From Dipylidium caninum (lineage: Eukaryota; Platyhelminthes; Cestoda; Cyclophyllidea; Dipylidiidae), in contig QEYB01001642.1 in NCBI GenBank assembly GCA_017562135.1, positions 558,001 through 622,000 of the forward strand: a DNA stretch of 64,000 bases, written 5' to 3'. Made by a program: the position numbers and the translations under genes. Positions 40,020 to 64,000 of this stretch are shown here, piece by piece. The number at the start of each line of letters is the position of its first letter. Within the stretch, counting starts at the first letter, position 1. The notes below the pieces were generated by a model that searched no databases, was not told the origin of the DNA, and saw nothing but the letters and a program-made list of their open reading frames with translations.

Positions 40020-41770
40020 TGCAGGTCGATGAGGATCTCCACATCTTTGATTGTATGATTATATAAAAAGTGACCTACTCCAACTTCCAGTTTGCATACA
40101 TAAGTTTCCGCTCCGATATCTCTATTGGCAGCGTGAGGTTAACGTCTGATTCAGATATGTAAAACAAATAGATTAACATTAAACAATGCTAAAAATGTCG
40201 AGAATGCACGTCCTAATTTTAGTTTTATGTGATTGAATCATTTAATTATACTATTTGGGTTAATTAACAATAGTCTATTGGTCTTATTTACGATCACGAA
40301 TCAAAAGCGATTGGAATGCAAACATACGTGAATTGCTTCCGACACGCCTGAACACGGCAAAATGTATATAAGCATTTAATCGCATTTAATTAACTTTTAT
40401 CTACAACCATACTGAATCAGAACGTTTGCGGACTAAAGGAATTTCGAAATAGCCATTGAGATGATATTTAAGTTATACACAGAATGTTAGCTGCTGAGAA
40501 ATGAATATAATTATCAATTCCCTCGATGTTTTGGGACTCGATTTACTTAATATACGCCTCTTATGAATGGGAGAGGCTTTCCAATGCTGAGTACACTTTC
40601 TCCTTATCGCACAGATTTTCATTTCACGAATACAGAACTTTATTCATTGACGTGTGATCAATTATTTAAGTAGCGTAACTCTAAATAAGCATATATTATG
40701 GATCTATCCTAATTTCTTCCCCGATGCCGATCGTCCATTGAAAACAACTCATTTGTCCCAAAAATAACTTTTTCAGGCATCTTTAGTTACCATTTACCGT
40801 GGTCACTCAACAATTCTTTCTATGGGTAATCAAATATATCAGAGCAGTGCAAAAATGTGGGAAAATATGGAACAAATGGTATTTCGTACAGGCATTTGTC
40901 CCATAATATTTGCCTTGATTAGACAATGGATGCATTGCGCTTATTTGAGGCACCCTTCCAGGCACACCGGCTGAGATCATCGTGTAGTACATCTCCTTTC
41001 TACGACAATAAAAAATGCTACTTCGAATTGTTACAAGGAAAAAAGCACACATTATATAACCTAAGGGCTGTTGTTGGGTGTTACGTCGCAGAAACAATCG
41101 GATAGCACAGTTGGTTTGCTCAATGATTCAACTTACTTAACAGCTCTTCGTAACTCCACTAGATGTTCATTAGATCTTTCCTATAGGGCGCTCTACGCAT
41201 CCGACCTTTAATGACCAGGGATGGTACGAACTCTGCTGCACCGTGACTTAGGAAAATAGACGACCGAATCTCCTCCCTCCAGTAACGACCCCAAGCCGGA
41301 GTTGTTATTCGTGTCAAAACAGTCAACTTAGTGGGAATGCTTCGAGATGTTGTGGGATTATTTCACTGCATCCGACCCTTATTTCGAAACTTTCAAAGCC
41401 CGCATGAAGTGCACAAGAAACGGTGTAATTGTCGTCGTAAGCTCGATATTTATGTTTCAGTAAATTATACGTTTTCTGAGGCAAAAAACATTTCGGGTTG
41501 CCAAGAAGCCAGGTTAACCCCATTTCCGAGAGAGCCGAACTCTAACATGAATTATTATGAGACAAGAAGACACACCATTTAATTTATCAAAAGGAAATTT
41601 ACAAACATCGCTAAGTAAACTATTGTTTAATTATTGTAAAAGATTATTCACATTGCAGACAATGAAAAAATAAGGCCATGATCACCGCCGAAGGTGTTGC
41701 AGATATTTCTACCACACACAGTTCTTGGGAAGTTCACTCAGCTCGAGTCCAAAAGCATCTAATTATTCCA
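40020..41770. other. Region without a supported gene
   Basis: Lies upstream of the GAPDH-like gene and may hold its first exon and promoter. Short open frames (for example 41523-41323 minus) show no motif I can name. AT-rich throughout. Confidence 0.35.
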
Positions 41771-41776
41771 TAACAG

Positions 41777-44353
41777 TTATCCAGGCGTCATGTTCCTTGA
41801 ATCAAATTCATCGTTTGTGGACAATTGAGCCAAAATTTCCTTTACCGAATTCAACACAGAGCAAGTTGCAGGAGCATGCATTTGTACTGAGCCCCTAGAT
41901 AAGATCCAACGGAGAATGACGTTATACTCGTAACGGGATGGCTCCATGTACTGCCGTAATTGACCCTCTAAGCGCTCTAACCAGGCGAGTGGAGACTCAT
42001 TTTTTTGCTGACACAAATGTGGAATTAGACTAAGTGGCGGAAAACAGGGTTTAGTTCCCTCCGAAGTAGGCGCAGATGATTTTCGCGCTCTCCCCTCTAT
42101 GATGCATTCTTTGGCATTCACAGTAACGTCGGAGATGTCGCTACTTGAACTGCTGTGATGCAGTTCGACCTCAGGCGAGGCGTGTGACTGCTTGGCCTTG
42201 CCAGAGAACTCATGGGGCTGAATGGGCAATGCAGTGTTCAGCGATTCATCACGTGAAGGGCGCCGCTCAGTGCGAAGCAAAGGCACTGGTTCTTCAACTA
42301 TTACTGGTGCAGCTTCCACCGTTTGCGACTCTGTTATACCCAGGGACCAACTGAAATCAGAAGAAATTTTTAACAACAGATTATTAAATAGCTTTTACAG
42401 TTATAGTGTAATTCTCTCAATCGCTACTGAAACGCCCTGGAAAATTTCGTAAAAATGAGCGAGCTTATTTTGATTTTGAGAAACAAGGCTTAGCTTTATA
42501 AAAATATACGGTAGTTCCAATTAGTATCCAACATCTTATAAGAGATCACACATACATGTAAAGCAACAACCTATCGATATACGCTAAAAAATTGATTAAT
42601 AATATGAAAGTTGGGAAAAATGCCAACAAGAAGGAAGAATTGTTTCAAAATGAAAATAAAAAGGATTCAAATTGGATCATTGTGCCACTTTAGAAAAAAA
42701 AATACACGAGACGTATGCCAGCGGGTAAAATAGGTGTAACCACGCATTCCCAAGTCATTGACTAAATCAGAAAATTTGGAATTTTGAGATTCACATTTAC
42801 AAAAACATTTTGAGGGCAATTTGACTATTTTTTGGATATGTTTCAGATGAGGGGGCAGGTATCGCAATGGGTCTCAGATGACTGTGGATCAATGTTGGTA
42901 GTCTGGAGACCGAAATAAATAAACGAAATTCCAACAGTGCACATAATTTGGTCAAGCAATGTGGATCTCTGAGGTTGTTCGTGAAAAGGACAAAAGTTGT
43001 CAGACTCACCTGTTGCTTCCAGAGATCTGTTCGAAGTCTTCATCAAATAAGAATCTTCGGATAGTTTGGCGTTTGGCAAAGTCTTTTGATGAAGTTGTAG
43101 ACATTGTTGACCTGGCAAAGGAAACAAACAGTATTCGGAGAGGAGAGAAGGTTGGAAGACTCGGGCGGTACTTCGTAAAAAAGAAGGAAGAGAAACGATC
43201 CGCTTTGATTATGTCGGAAAACCAACGTGATTTCGGCACCACTTAATGTGAAGTAAGCTAATCCGGTATCATCTAGAAGTACTTCATGAACGTGCAATCC
43301 ATCCATTCTACATACGGCAGATGTAGATAAAGTACGAATCAAGTTACTGATTATACTCTACGAGTCAAGTCACTGAGTCACTTATGAAGAGAATGGTCAA
43401 TGGCCTGAGGTTGTGTATCATACAAGGCATCGTTTGGTAGGTTCAAAGTTGGGGGCGAAAGAGCAGATATTAAACAGTCGAAATAATCAAATTTCCCAAA
43501 TACAGTCTTTTCACATTAATTACGGCAAAATTTTTAACCAACTAAACGACGAAGTAAGTTCCCTAAAAGCATAAAAATGCGGGCTCCTGGAATCAAAGAG
43601 GAGGGTCGAGAAAAATGTAATTAAGGGGAGAGAAGCAGTTGCCATGTGACGCTTCAAGGAATCATGATACTGTGCGTTTTGTGTATGCACCAATTTTGTC
43701 GCAAAAATGTGTAAGAGCCTAACGTAAGGAGGATGCAAAAGTATAAAGTTCAAAAATTAGTTCTGGGTGTTTTCAGATAAACACAGGAACTTCTCACTTT
43801 AAGAGTACAATGACACTGAAGATTAGATGATAACGACTCCGCAGAAGTAAAGATTGAGAAAACGAGTGTGCGGAATAAACTTTCGGCTGGTGGACGAAAT
43901 CAGCGGTCTGCACGGAGAACCACACTTGAGTGATTAAGGTGGTTTACAACGAATGGGAAAAAAGACCAAAGTTGAGCTTGAGAGAAGTGGTTCTGAAAAG
44001 CGCACAGTCACTTATATCACACCTCATTAACTGCCAATCGCGTCGCCGTGAGCATATCGACATTCACTTCAGGAGGCGTATACAAATCAAAGCACTTCTG
44101 CACCACCATCGTTGACAGGCAAAACACTACAATCAGCACTATAAAAAAGGTACGAAATCAATTTCTGCGGTAATGATACGTCATCCACCCTGGTCCATTC
44201 CACAATCAACTCGAATGGAGACAGGACCAAAAAGCTATTGTCGATTGGGTTAGTTTTAGTGACAACAGAACAATTCATCGTCAGACGGGAAATCGCAAGT
44301 GGCTGGCTCGCATGCAAGGCTGCTCCATCTCCAAAGTTGACCGGGTCGGACAT
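41777..44353 (-). CDS. DCP1-like: Probable mRNA-decapping cofactor DCP1, incomplete model
   Basis: Exon 1 (44353-44180) starts with ATG and ends at a donor GATGAC|GTATCA after 58 codons; FLVLSPFELIVEWTRVDD resembles the first strands of the DCP1 EVH1 domain, including the Trp. An internal exon ending near 43010 begins after an acceptor at about 43310 and reads RMDGLHVHEVLLDDTG, then YFTLSGAEITLVFRHNQ and SFLFLLFYE, which fits the NRLNxHN...FLLYR...IWFYD core of DCP1. A last exon (42350-41777) gives a Ser-rich linker and a helical C-terminus with WLERLEGQLRQYMEP and VLNSVKEILAQL. DCP1 activates DCP2 to remove mRNA caps in P-bodies. A middle exon was not found, and the 3' part of the EVH1 exon needs either a small intron or a frame correction to reach its strong donor (AACAG|GTGAGT). 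Identity rests on remembered alignment. Confidence 0.5.
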
Positions 44354-44399
44354 GGTAAAAACCTAGCTCTCGCCTCCCGACTGACATCAAACGTGAGGA

Positions 44400-47300
44400 C
44401 TGCAACAAAACAAATTTGAGGAATCCGTATGTACTCATATCAGGATTAAACAATGTGTTCCTTTTAACTTTTGCAAATGGCGGATATTTGGCTGGATAAA
44501 ATGAGAAATGGCACTTCCTATTCCACCTTTGGGAATAACATCCCATACAATGTATCACTCAAGAGTATTTCGATCTGAAACACTTAAGAAATGCAATAAC
44601 ATGGCCGTGTAACTTGGGATAATATATGATATTATACTAACAGGTCCACTGAGCAAAGGGCAATACATTGAGCGCCTCATTGGCATGATGACGCAAATTC
44701 CAGAAAGCAGATGGTCAGTTGATCACTCAACCACTCGACATCCTAACCTGTCACCTCAAGGTACAAACATGGAAAGTGATAACAAAGACGTGCGCTCGAC
44801 AACTGAATGACTAAAATAAAAGTAAATGCATTTCAGTACAAAGGGAACTTTTACCCGATATTTAAACGGGTGAAAAGTACGAAGTGATATAATAACACAG
44901 TACAAGGCACAGGAAGACAGAATTTTTGTTGAAAAGGAGCAAGATCTGTACCCTCCGTGTTTGGATGAAGCCACTTCCATTGACTCGACAACCGTGGGTG
45001 TATGAAGGACTCAGTAACTCGTATATCAGTCTCTTTTCCAAAGACTTCTATATAACAGACTACGGCGGAGCAAAAAATGCCGCTGTGCATATCTACTCAC
45101 GCCTTTGAGAAGATCAACAAGGGTGTGCATACATGCTGTAGCGCGCAGCCACAAAAATCTTTCCAAAACTCGTTTTAATAAGTTCAACATGGGTGTGGCT
45201 AACAATGTTTTTTTTGCCTCAACAACACGCCTTAATATTCTTTGATTTTGACAAAACACTCCAACCACCATGACTTCCAAGAAAAAGCGTGGGTGAAGCT
45301 CCGTCCTGTCAAGCTAATCGCCCCTAATCAGAATCTTGTTGTAATCAAAAATGCTTAGCAATACATTAATCAGACTTTATGCAAGAGTACAAAAAACTGA
45401 CCAACTCTTCAGCATCAGATAATTATGAAGAATTTTTTGATTCAATTGAAGGATTTAACGGTAATGAAGCTTCAAAACGAGAAAAAGAGGACGCTGATAT
45501 GTCATTTATATTTAGGATACTAATGTCAAACTTGATGGATTAAATGCAGTAGTAGAATTCAAGGAACTGTTGATTAAAATTTTACCCTAAGCCAAAGTCG
45601 GGACTCGGGACAAAATCTCCTGCAAACGGTGTCAACACACATAATGGATAATGAACACACAGACACGAGGGATGGGTAATCACAATCAGTCAATGGCCCG
45701 AAAGACTTTCAGCTTCTTATTCTAATCACATCAATCCAGCTTCCAGTAGGCTTGTGTGAATGAATGTCAAATCGAAGAAATGGAACCTGAGTTTCAAGGG
45801 CACGAACAGACAACAAGCGTTCCGCAAACTCGGCGAAATACAGTCAACAAAGGGTAAAGCCTGATACATCACTCGATTTCATCAAATATTTTTGGTAATA
45901 CATTAAAAATGTGCTTACAAACACACACTTGCAGGGACCAGAATACCTCTTGAAATTCGAAAAATCTACCGGCGTTTCAGAAAAAATCCCTTGGAATAAA
46001 ATAATAGTGAAATTTGATGGAGATCTTGATGGTTAAAACATGAAAATGCCGATAAAGGTGAAAATGGGTGGATATGAAGAAGCCCCGTAGGTATTACCCG
46101 CCGGCGGATTAAACCGGCGACCTCCCAACACTATTCTCTATCACAAAACATTGCCCGTTTGAGAGAGGCACACTAACGGTAATCAAAACGTACAAAAAGA
46201 GTACTTCAGACATCAGATGCTTTCCGGTTACACTGTGAAAATTATTTGATCTACAATAATAGCTGTCATTTGGGGCTGTAAAGTTTTTCCGATAGTGATA
46301 TTTTTTAAGAAAAGAAAGAGAACTTAAAGGTCCAACAAAAAACAGGCTCATTGAAATCAAAAACGGAATACCGTTTATCTTTGGAGATAAAATCCTCATG
46401 AGCCGATGTGTACGATTTTCGCCAAGCGCGACCCAGAGAGTTAATTTGATCGTACTTGCTGAAAAAGGTATACACCTTACAAGAAGAATGGCTATTTTTT
46501 ACCATATATGAAATAAACGCATCGGTTCTTAATAAAACAATGCACAAACAGTAATTTATAGAAAAAGACTCTTAAGAAAAAGACATTGGCAGCGGCAAGG
46601 CTTGGTGTTCTTCGCAACTTCGACTTTCTCCTCGTGTATGGTCTATCTGTTTAAAGACAACCATGTGGCTTGCACAGCTACGGTTGTTCACATCCTATTT
46701 TCCAGTACATCTCGTCTCTTCCATGAATTTGGCAATGTTTGGGCATGTTTGATATCTTATTACTGTCTAATTTAAGCAGTTGCGTAAGACAGCCTTAATT
46801 ATTTAAAAAGCCCGTCATAACACCAATGAGATGTATGTACGTCAAACGACTGTTTTAAGTTCAGTTTAGTAAGCCAGAAGTCCTTTAATAATGCTGCACT
46901 CCAACAATCAACCCCATTTATTCATTCCTAGACATAGCGTCATAAACAAGCAGCCAGTTAACATTTTCGTTTAGTTCTATTTGAAATGACACGAGTAAAA
47001 ATCGTGAATCTTTTACACTAAATGGTAGTAGAGGCCAGTCGTTCAATCTAAGGCATGTCTATTCGATAGGAAGGCATATTTAGTGTCTGTTGCGGTACAC
47101 CGCGGAAGATGCACAAAGAAAGACATTCCAAACAAAAATCTCACGAAAAATCCAATAGGGAAAAGAAAGTCAATTAACTCACATAGTTTCTTTCTTGGAT
47201 TTAATTTCCTCTTTGCCCAGAGATATAGGAGGACTGGACAAATTGTTTATTTGGAATACATCAGTGGAATTGCCTTTTTCATAACTGTAGCAGGAAACAA

Positions 47301-48820
47301 CGGTGTCACTATGAAGTTTCTATCAAAGATTAAATACAAAAAGGAACGTGGTATAGAAATCACAGTCCACAATATCGAACAAAGTGAAACACCTTGTGTC
47401 CAAGTTGCCCTTGTGGACTATGTTCGCATCTTTTGTGAATGGTAGTCTCTTCTCATCTTCGTGGCGGCTGAAAAAAGGAAGACCTTTCTTTAAAAGCAAC
47501 CTTACTAAAAACTCATGGTAAGATTCACCTCAGCCTAAACTGACTTGTTGCCTAATTGATCAAAAAATCTGCGAATTGTACACAAATTATCTTCCTTAAG
47601 ACCTCTTGAACAAAACCGAAATAAATATTAACCTTGTATGTACATGATGACTGATGAAAAAACCTTAGACTGATAGTATCATATTCTAAGAGCGTAGAAG
47701 TTAAATGAAAAACAAAATAAGACAAAGACAATGTCATTAAGTTAAAATAAAGGAAACCAAAATTGATGAAACCACAACACAGAAAATTTATAACTTTTCA
47801 GAAAACAAATTTGTTTCGTCCTCTCTTTATTACGCATTCAAATCTAAAGCAAATGTTACAAGATTTGCACCGGGAGATAAACTGCTGTGTAAAAGAGAAA
47901 CTTAAATGGAAGGAATCTCTTATCTTTTAGCCCAATTGAGTTAATGGCTGCACAAACAGAAAGAAGCAGAAGAATTAGATTTAAAGGAATTTCTGCAATA
48001 CGTTTTAAGGAAAACGTGCAAATGTTTGAGGCATGAAGTACGGTGATAAACGAGTATTTGCAGATGGGTTTATTTTTGCGGCTGTGTGCTACGTAATAAC
48101 CATAGTGTCTCATTCTAGCGGTTAATGGAACTCCTATTAGAAAACTAAGTTTAAAAAATGTCCCATAAAAGTAATAAGTGTAACTAAAAGACGAACAAGA
48201 TATGATCCATCACCGTCCAAGCGTGTGAAAAAATAAAACCAATTAGTTAAAATCTACTGTGAACAATTTATAACCTTAATAGGAATCACGTCTGATTCAC
48301 TAAATTGATTTAAAGAGGTAAGAAAGCAAAAAAACGGAGAAAAATTGAAACAACAAAAGCTCAAAGAACTACCCATTTTTAACCGTTTGTAATATAGGTA
48401 TAGTTGACTCCCATATAGGGGGAGGGGTCACAGCTAGTGGACTTGTCACACTAAAATACCAAATGTGAATTGCTTACACACTATTATCATAGACAGTAAC
48501 TTAGGTGATTATTAAATAGTTAAATCGATACCTGAAACTCCTTGAGGAAAATATGGGGTCAACGAATTTTTGGTTGATTGGAAGAGGAGAGGGTGATTCT
48601 GAACTTTTCACTATTGAATGTATACCGTCACAGCTGAAAAATTGAGATTAACATTGCTGTATAATCAACCCGACAGTATAACTTTAAAAATTCGAATATT
48701 TCAAGGACTTGGGCGATGAAATAAAACAATATTACCACTGAAGAGTGCTATTTCCAAAAGAAATTTGTTGCATTCTTTCAGACAGAGTCATATCCGTAGA
48801 TATTTCGTCCATAAGCTAGG
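44400..48820. other. Intergenic stretch, mostly AT-rich
   Basis: No frame here is supported by motif or splice phase. A 120-codon plus-strand frame (47083-47445) is the longest; it is basic and has no domain I recognise. A tRNA-like segment lies near 46.1 kb. Confidence 0.4.
46082..46175 (-). repeat. tRNA-like segment, possible SINE head
   Basis: Read on the minus strand, GGTCGCCGGTTTAATCC resembles a tRNA T-arm with a B-box (GGTTNAANCC), and the palindrome CGCCGG/CCGGCG flanks it. About 50 nt upstream GTTAGTGTGCC is a loose A-box. A full cloverleaf does not close, so a true tRNA gene is unlikely. A tRNA-derived SINE fragment or pseudo-tRNA fits better. Confidence 0.3.
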
Positions 48821-48825
48821 GGGGT

Positions 48826-49362
48826 TTATAAAATGAAGATAGCGTTTGTCTGCCCTACTTTTTTAAGAGCAATCATATTCTCATCTTCACTTATAGGTCT
48901 CGGACGGAAAATCTCAAATGATTCAGAGGAATTATTGCCCAGGGCGTCTACTACATGGTTGAAGGCAGTATAACAAGCAATTGAAGGGTCGTCTTCAATT
49001 AATAGAAGGGCCGTCTTAAGCCGATTAATTATCACATTTTCACGCTACAAATTGAAATTTTTCTAATATCCAAAATACCTGCCGTTTGATACCAATCGAT
49101 GAATTTTCCTTCCAGCTCAAAATCCGCTGTAGAACATCATTGAACATTTGAATCTCAAGCGATTTGGAAGTTATTAATTGAGTCTGTCTCAACGCCATAT
49201 TTAAATTATCAGATTTAACAGCCTGGCAATGAAGAATAGGAATGAGCTTACCCATTTAAGAAGATTCAGTTTGAAAGACACTGACTTCTCGGCCTCGGAA
49301 ATAGCATTTGCCAAATTTTTGATAAAAAACGACAGGGAAGAATCATCCTTGTCATTTGCCAT
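48826..49362 (-). CDS. Unrecognised 157-aa protein with two tiny introns
   Basis: Three exons: 49362-49252 (37 codons), 49222-49079 (48 codons) and 49044-48826 (72 codons plus stop TAA). The introns are only 29 nt (49251-49223) and 34 nt (49078-49045), each GT-AG and both in phase 0. Removing them gives one clean 157-residue frame. The protein is mostly helical, with AEKSVSFKLNLLKW, LNMALRQTQLITSKSLEIQM and RLKTALLLIEDDPSIACYTA, and lacks a signal peptide or membrane segment. I do not recognise the family. Its start is about 730 bp from that of NDUFB5 on the other strand, so the two may share a promoter region. Confidence 0.8.
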
Positions 49363-50095
49363 CCGTTTATTATGAGAAAAATTTCATCAACAGTGAAGAC
49401 CGAAGCAAGGAAACACGACCGCGAAAAGTCGCCACTCCGTGAGAAATGCGCTTTACATGTAGGTCGCAAACTTATAAACTTAACAGCATATAACAAATTT
49501 CTCGCATCTGCAAATTAAAAGGAACTAAACTCAGAAATATTAAAAATCTATAACAACGCCATTTGTTTTATTGCATTTAATTGCATTTTTACACTTAATT
49601 GAGCGATAAATTAAGCATAACTTGGTAAAAATGTCCCAATGTAAAGTATGTGACCAGGAGTTAATAAGACTTGGCACTTAACAGCAATTACAGGAATTTC
49701 ATTCACACATTGCACATCGAATCAATGTCAGCAGAATACATGTCCATAATTAATGATTACGACGCGTGATATCTATAAATATATGGGAACCGCAATTCAC
49801 GCAGCTAGTCTAGTAGAGAATGGGTTGTGTCTTTTTATTTAAGCTGTGATCAATGCGCACTAATTTTTATTTGACAGCAGCATTACTACCAAGTTGGCAA
49901 ACCTTTAGGCAAGAATTCCAGTCAGATCGAAACCTGCCCTGTCAACTCCTTTAATTATCGCTACGTTCTCGTAATTTTTACTGTCTCTTGCGGCACGATA
50001 AACGTGAGAAATGTAAACAAGATTGGGCTGGTTAAAAATAATGTCGCACGTTTTAATGATCATTGCGTTCACATTAGGTCCCGCTCAGTTAAAAA

Positions 50096-50875
50096 ATGAT
50101 TCGCTCTGCCCTTGGAGGCCGATTCTGTCGGTTTGCGCCTCTCTGGCGTTACTACAGTAGCAACCTATCAAAATTGAATGAAGTTTCCGCAGAGAAGATA
50201 ATACGGCGGTTACCCTCTGCTGTTATGCCATGCAGAAGCTTTAGTGACCGCACGATGTTGGTGACGCAGTCGCGATTTGTGAATGAAAAGTTTTACGATG
50301 AATTGGTGAGAGAGTATTATGTGCTGGATATTCCGTTATAGCATTTTTTCTTCATGTGTGGTGCCATTCCGTGTGTCCTAGCAGCATTTTTAATCAATAT
50401 AGTCGTCGGGCAAGCGGAACTCGTTGAAACCCCCGAAAATTACGAACCTCGCTACTGGGAGTATTATAAGGTATTATGGCTTATTAACTAGTTCTCGCAA
50501 GCATCCTATCACGCGCTTTATCTCCCGGAACATGATGTGGAGTCCACAACAAGTTTATGAGAACAATTTGGCATTCCAAAAACGCGCCATGACTTCCAAG
50601 GAGCTCGTGTAAGCCTTACTGCCCCAATTCATTTACTCCCTTAGAAAAGTCTAATGTTTCTGTAAACATTCGCGATTCATTGTAAAACCACTTTTCAGAA
50701 TCTAATTTAAGACATTTCTCACGTTAGTGCTGAGGAGAAGTGGTTCCAGGAGTCTGAACTAGCCCATCGCGATTATCGAGGCTGGCAATTCATTCCGGTC
50801 AATCCGGCCGGTGTGTTACGCGCCCACAAGGAACAGCTCCGAGATGAGGAAAAAGGCGATTGGATTTCTCGCTGA
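50096..50875 (+). CDS. NDUFB5: NADH dehydrogenase 1 beta subcomplex subunit 5
   Basis: Accessory subunit of complex I in the mitochondrial inner membrane. Four exons: 50096-50305, 50342-50470, 50502-50608 and 50728-50875, with introns of 36, 31 and 119 nt; together they encode 197 residues, close to the 189 of the human protein. The N-terminus is basic and aromatic (MIRSALGGRFCRFAPLWRYY), as for a mitochondrial presequence. The single membrane span lies in exon 2 (FFFMCGAIPCVLAAFLINIV), followed by the family signature GQAELVETPENYEPRYWEYY and HPITRFISRNMMWSPQQVYE. The C-terminal part has AHRDYRGWQFIPVNPAG. The first intron is a multiple of three and closes with an in-frame stop at its acceptor, so reading through it would give a false short protein. 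Confidence 0.93.
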
Positions 50876-50879
50876 CGCT

Positions 50880-51745
50880 CTCTAGACTTCCCAAGCTTAA
50901 TTCCGCTTTTCTTGATACCATTAAATTATTTAATAGCTGTATTGATGTTATAAAGTTGGTATAAAAATCGTCGTTGACGCCATCCCAGCCGCCCGACAGG
51001 TTCATTGTTTCTATTTCTCGGGTAATTTCGTGCGTAGTTGCCTGGATCTGGTAACCGCCTATGAGTTATGCGGCTCACCCTCACAGACGACTCAACCCCA
51101 CCCCGTCAAATTATAGTTCCGAATTTTCAGTTACATATTGTTAGGGTCCTACCATTTAAGGGACTGCTTTAAGTTCCTTTCTTAAAATCGCATCGAGTCG
51201 TTAGGATACGGATTGCCCCAGGCAATTCATTGAACTGGATTCACTGTTGAGGGCAAAAGGATTCAAGAATATCCCGGTCCCAATAATGCCATTGACGTGG
51301 AAGCAATTGTAAGGCATCTCAAATTCCGTCATTATCATCACCATCGTCGGAACACAATAAAAGCCAGTTCTAAATCAGGAGAGCCTGGGTTGAGTGGGAA
51401 GTCGGATGGTTAGAACGTGCGCTGGGACTGCCGGGGTATTGTTGGACAGGGAAAAGGTACTGAGGGAAGAGATAAGACAGAAATGCGAAAAGATGTGGAG
51501 GCGGAGGAATACTTTGTGCTAGTACAATAGGATTTATGAGTATGGGTAGGTTACATCAGTGAGTGCGCACATACTCCTACGTTTTTCTGTGTACTAAACC
51601 GAAAAGTTCGGGGTATTTCGGTAGGCCTACATATATGTGAGTGTTTATCGGGAAAATTAGGACGAATAATGTTCGTCACAGTGACGATAAATGGTGGCAT
51701 TTGGCGGCGCTTTTTTAGAACCGAGGCAAAAAATGCAAGGAAAGC
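50880..51745. other. Intergenic region between NDUFB5 and the kinase gene
   Basis: The two genes converge here, so the interval should hold both 3' ends. An AATAAA occurs near 51355 on the plus strand, about 480 nt after the NDUFB5 stop. No coding frame was supported. Confidence 0.35.
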
Positions 51746-51748
51746 ACG

Positions 51749-64000
<12,252 letters not shown>

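Noticed and set aside
41323..41582. Possible reverse-transcriptase remnant
   Set aside because: No catalytic YxDD or LINE-type motif was found in any frame.
50306..50341. Reading exon 1 of NDUFB5 straight to a stop as a separate 81-aa protein
   Set aside because: Removal of the 36-nt intron restores the conserved NDUFB5 membrane span and signature; the stop is part of the acceptor.

Overview
The window is nuclear DNA of a eukaryote and reads most like a parasitic flatworm (Platyhelminthes), probably a tapeworm. The evidence is AT-rich DNA, genes split into many short exons with GT-AG junctions, a high share of introns only about 29-49 nt long, and a gene roughly every 5-8 kb. Species cannot be named from the sequence alone. 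Exon chains below were assembled by eye from reading-frame phase, splice sites and remembered family motifs; no database search was run.

Layout, left to right. 0.6-2.3 kb: three exons of an unrecognised minus-strand gene. 2.4-10.8 kb: no convincing gene. 10.8-11.7 kb: an intronless DNAJB6-type co-chaperone (minus). 13.7-18.0 kb: PIGG, a GPI ethanolamine-phosphate transferase (minus). 18.0-21.7 kb: intergenic, with one copy of a dispersed repeat. 21.7-29.0 kb: the E1 subunit of the mitochondrial 2-oxoglutarate dehydrogenase complex (OGDH, minus); its exons are recognisable end to end but carry about fourteen single-base frame breaks. 30.7-36.3 kb: an Arg/Gly-rich protein with an acidic tail (plus), including a 26-nt microexon. 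37.2-37.4 kb: a small InaF-motif membrane protein (minus). 38.1-40.0 kb: a divergent GAPDH-like gene that has lost its catalytic Cys and His (minus). 41.8-44.4 kb: pieces of a probable DCP1 mRNA-decapping cofactor (minus). 48.8-49.4 kb: an unrecognised 157-aa protein (minus), head to head with NDUFB5 of respiratory complex I (50.1-50.9 kb, plus). 51.7-60.9 kb: the C-terminal part of a MARK/PAR-1 kinase (minus) with catalytic loop, activation segment, UBA and KA1 domains; the N-lobe was not found. 60.9-64 kb: no confident gene.

The genes do not form an operon; they are neighbours with unrelated jobs. Two (OGDH, NDUFB5) are mitochondrial energy genes, one (PIGG) works in the ER on GPI anchors, two (DCP1-like, RGG protein) suggest RNA biology, and MARK acts on cell polarity and microtubules. 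The most unusual items are the GAPDH pseudoenzyme and the frame-broken OGDH. I saw no CRISPR array, prokaryotic mobile element, phage or virus sequence.
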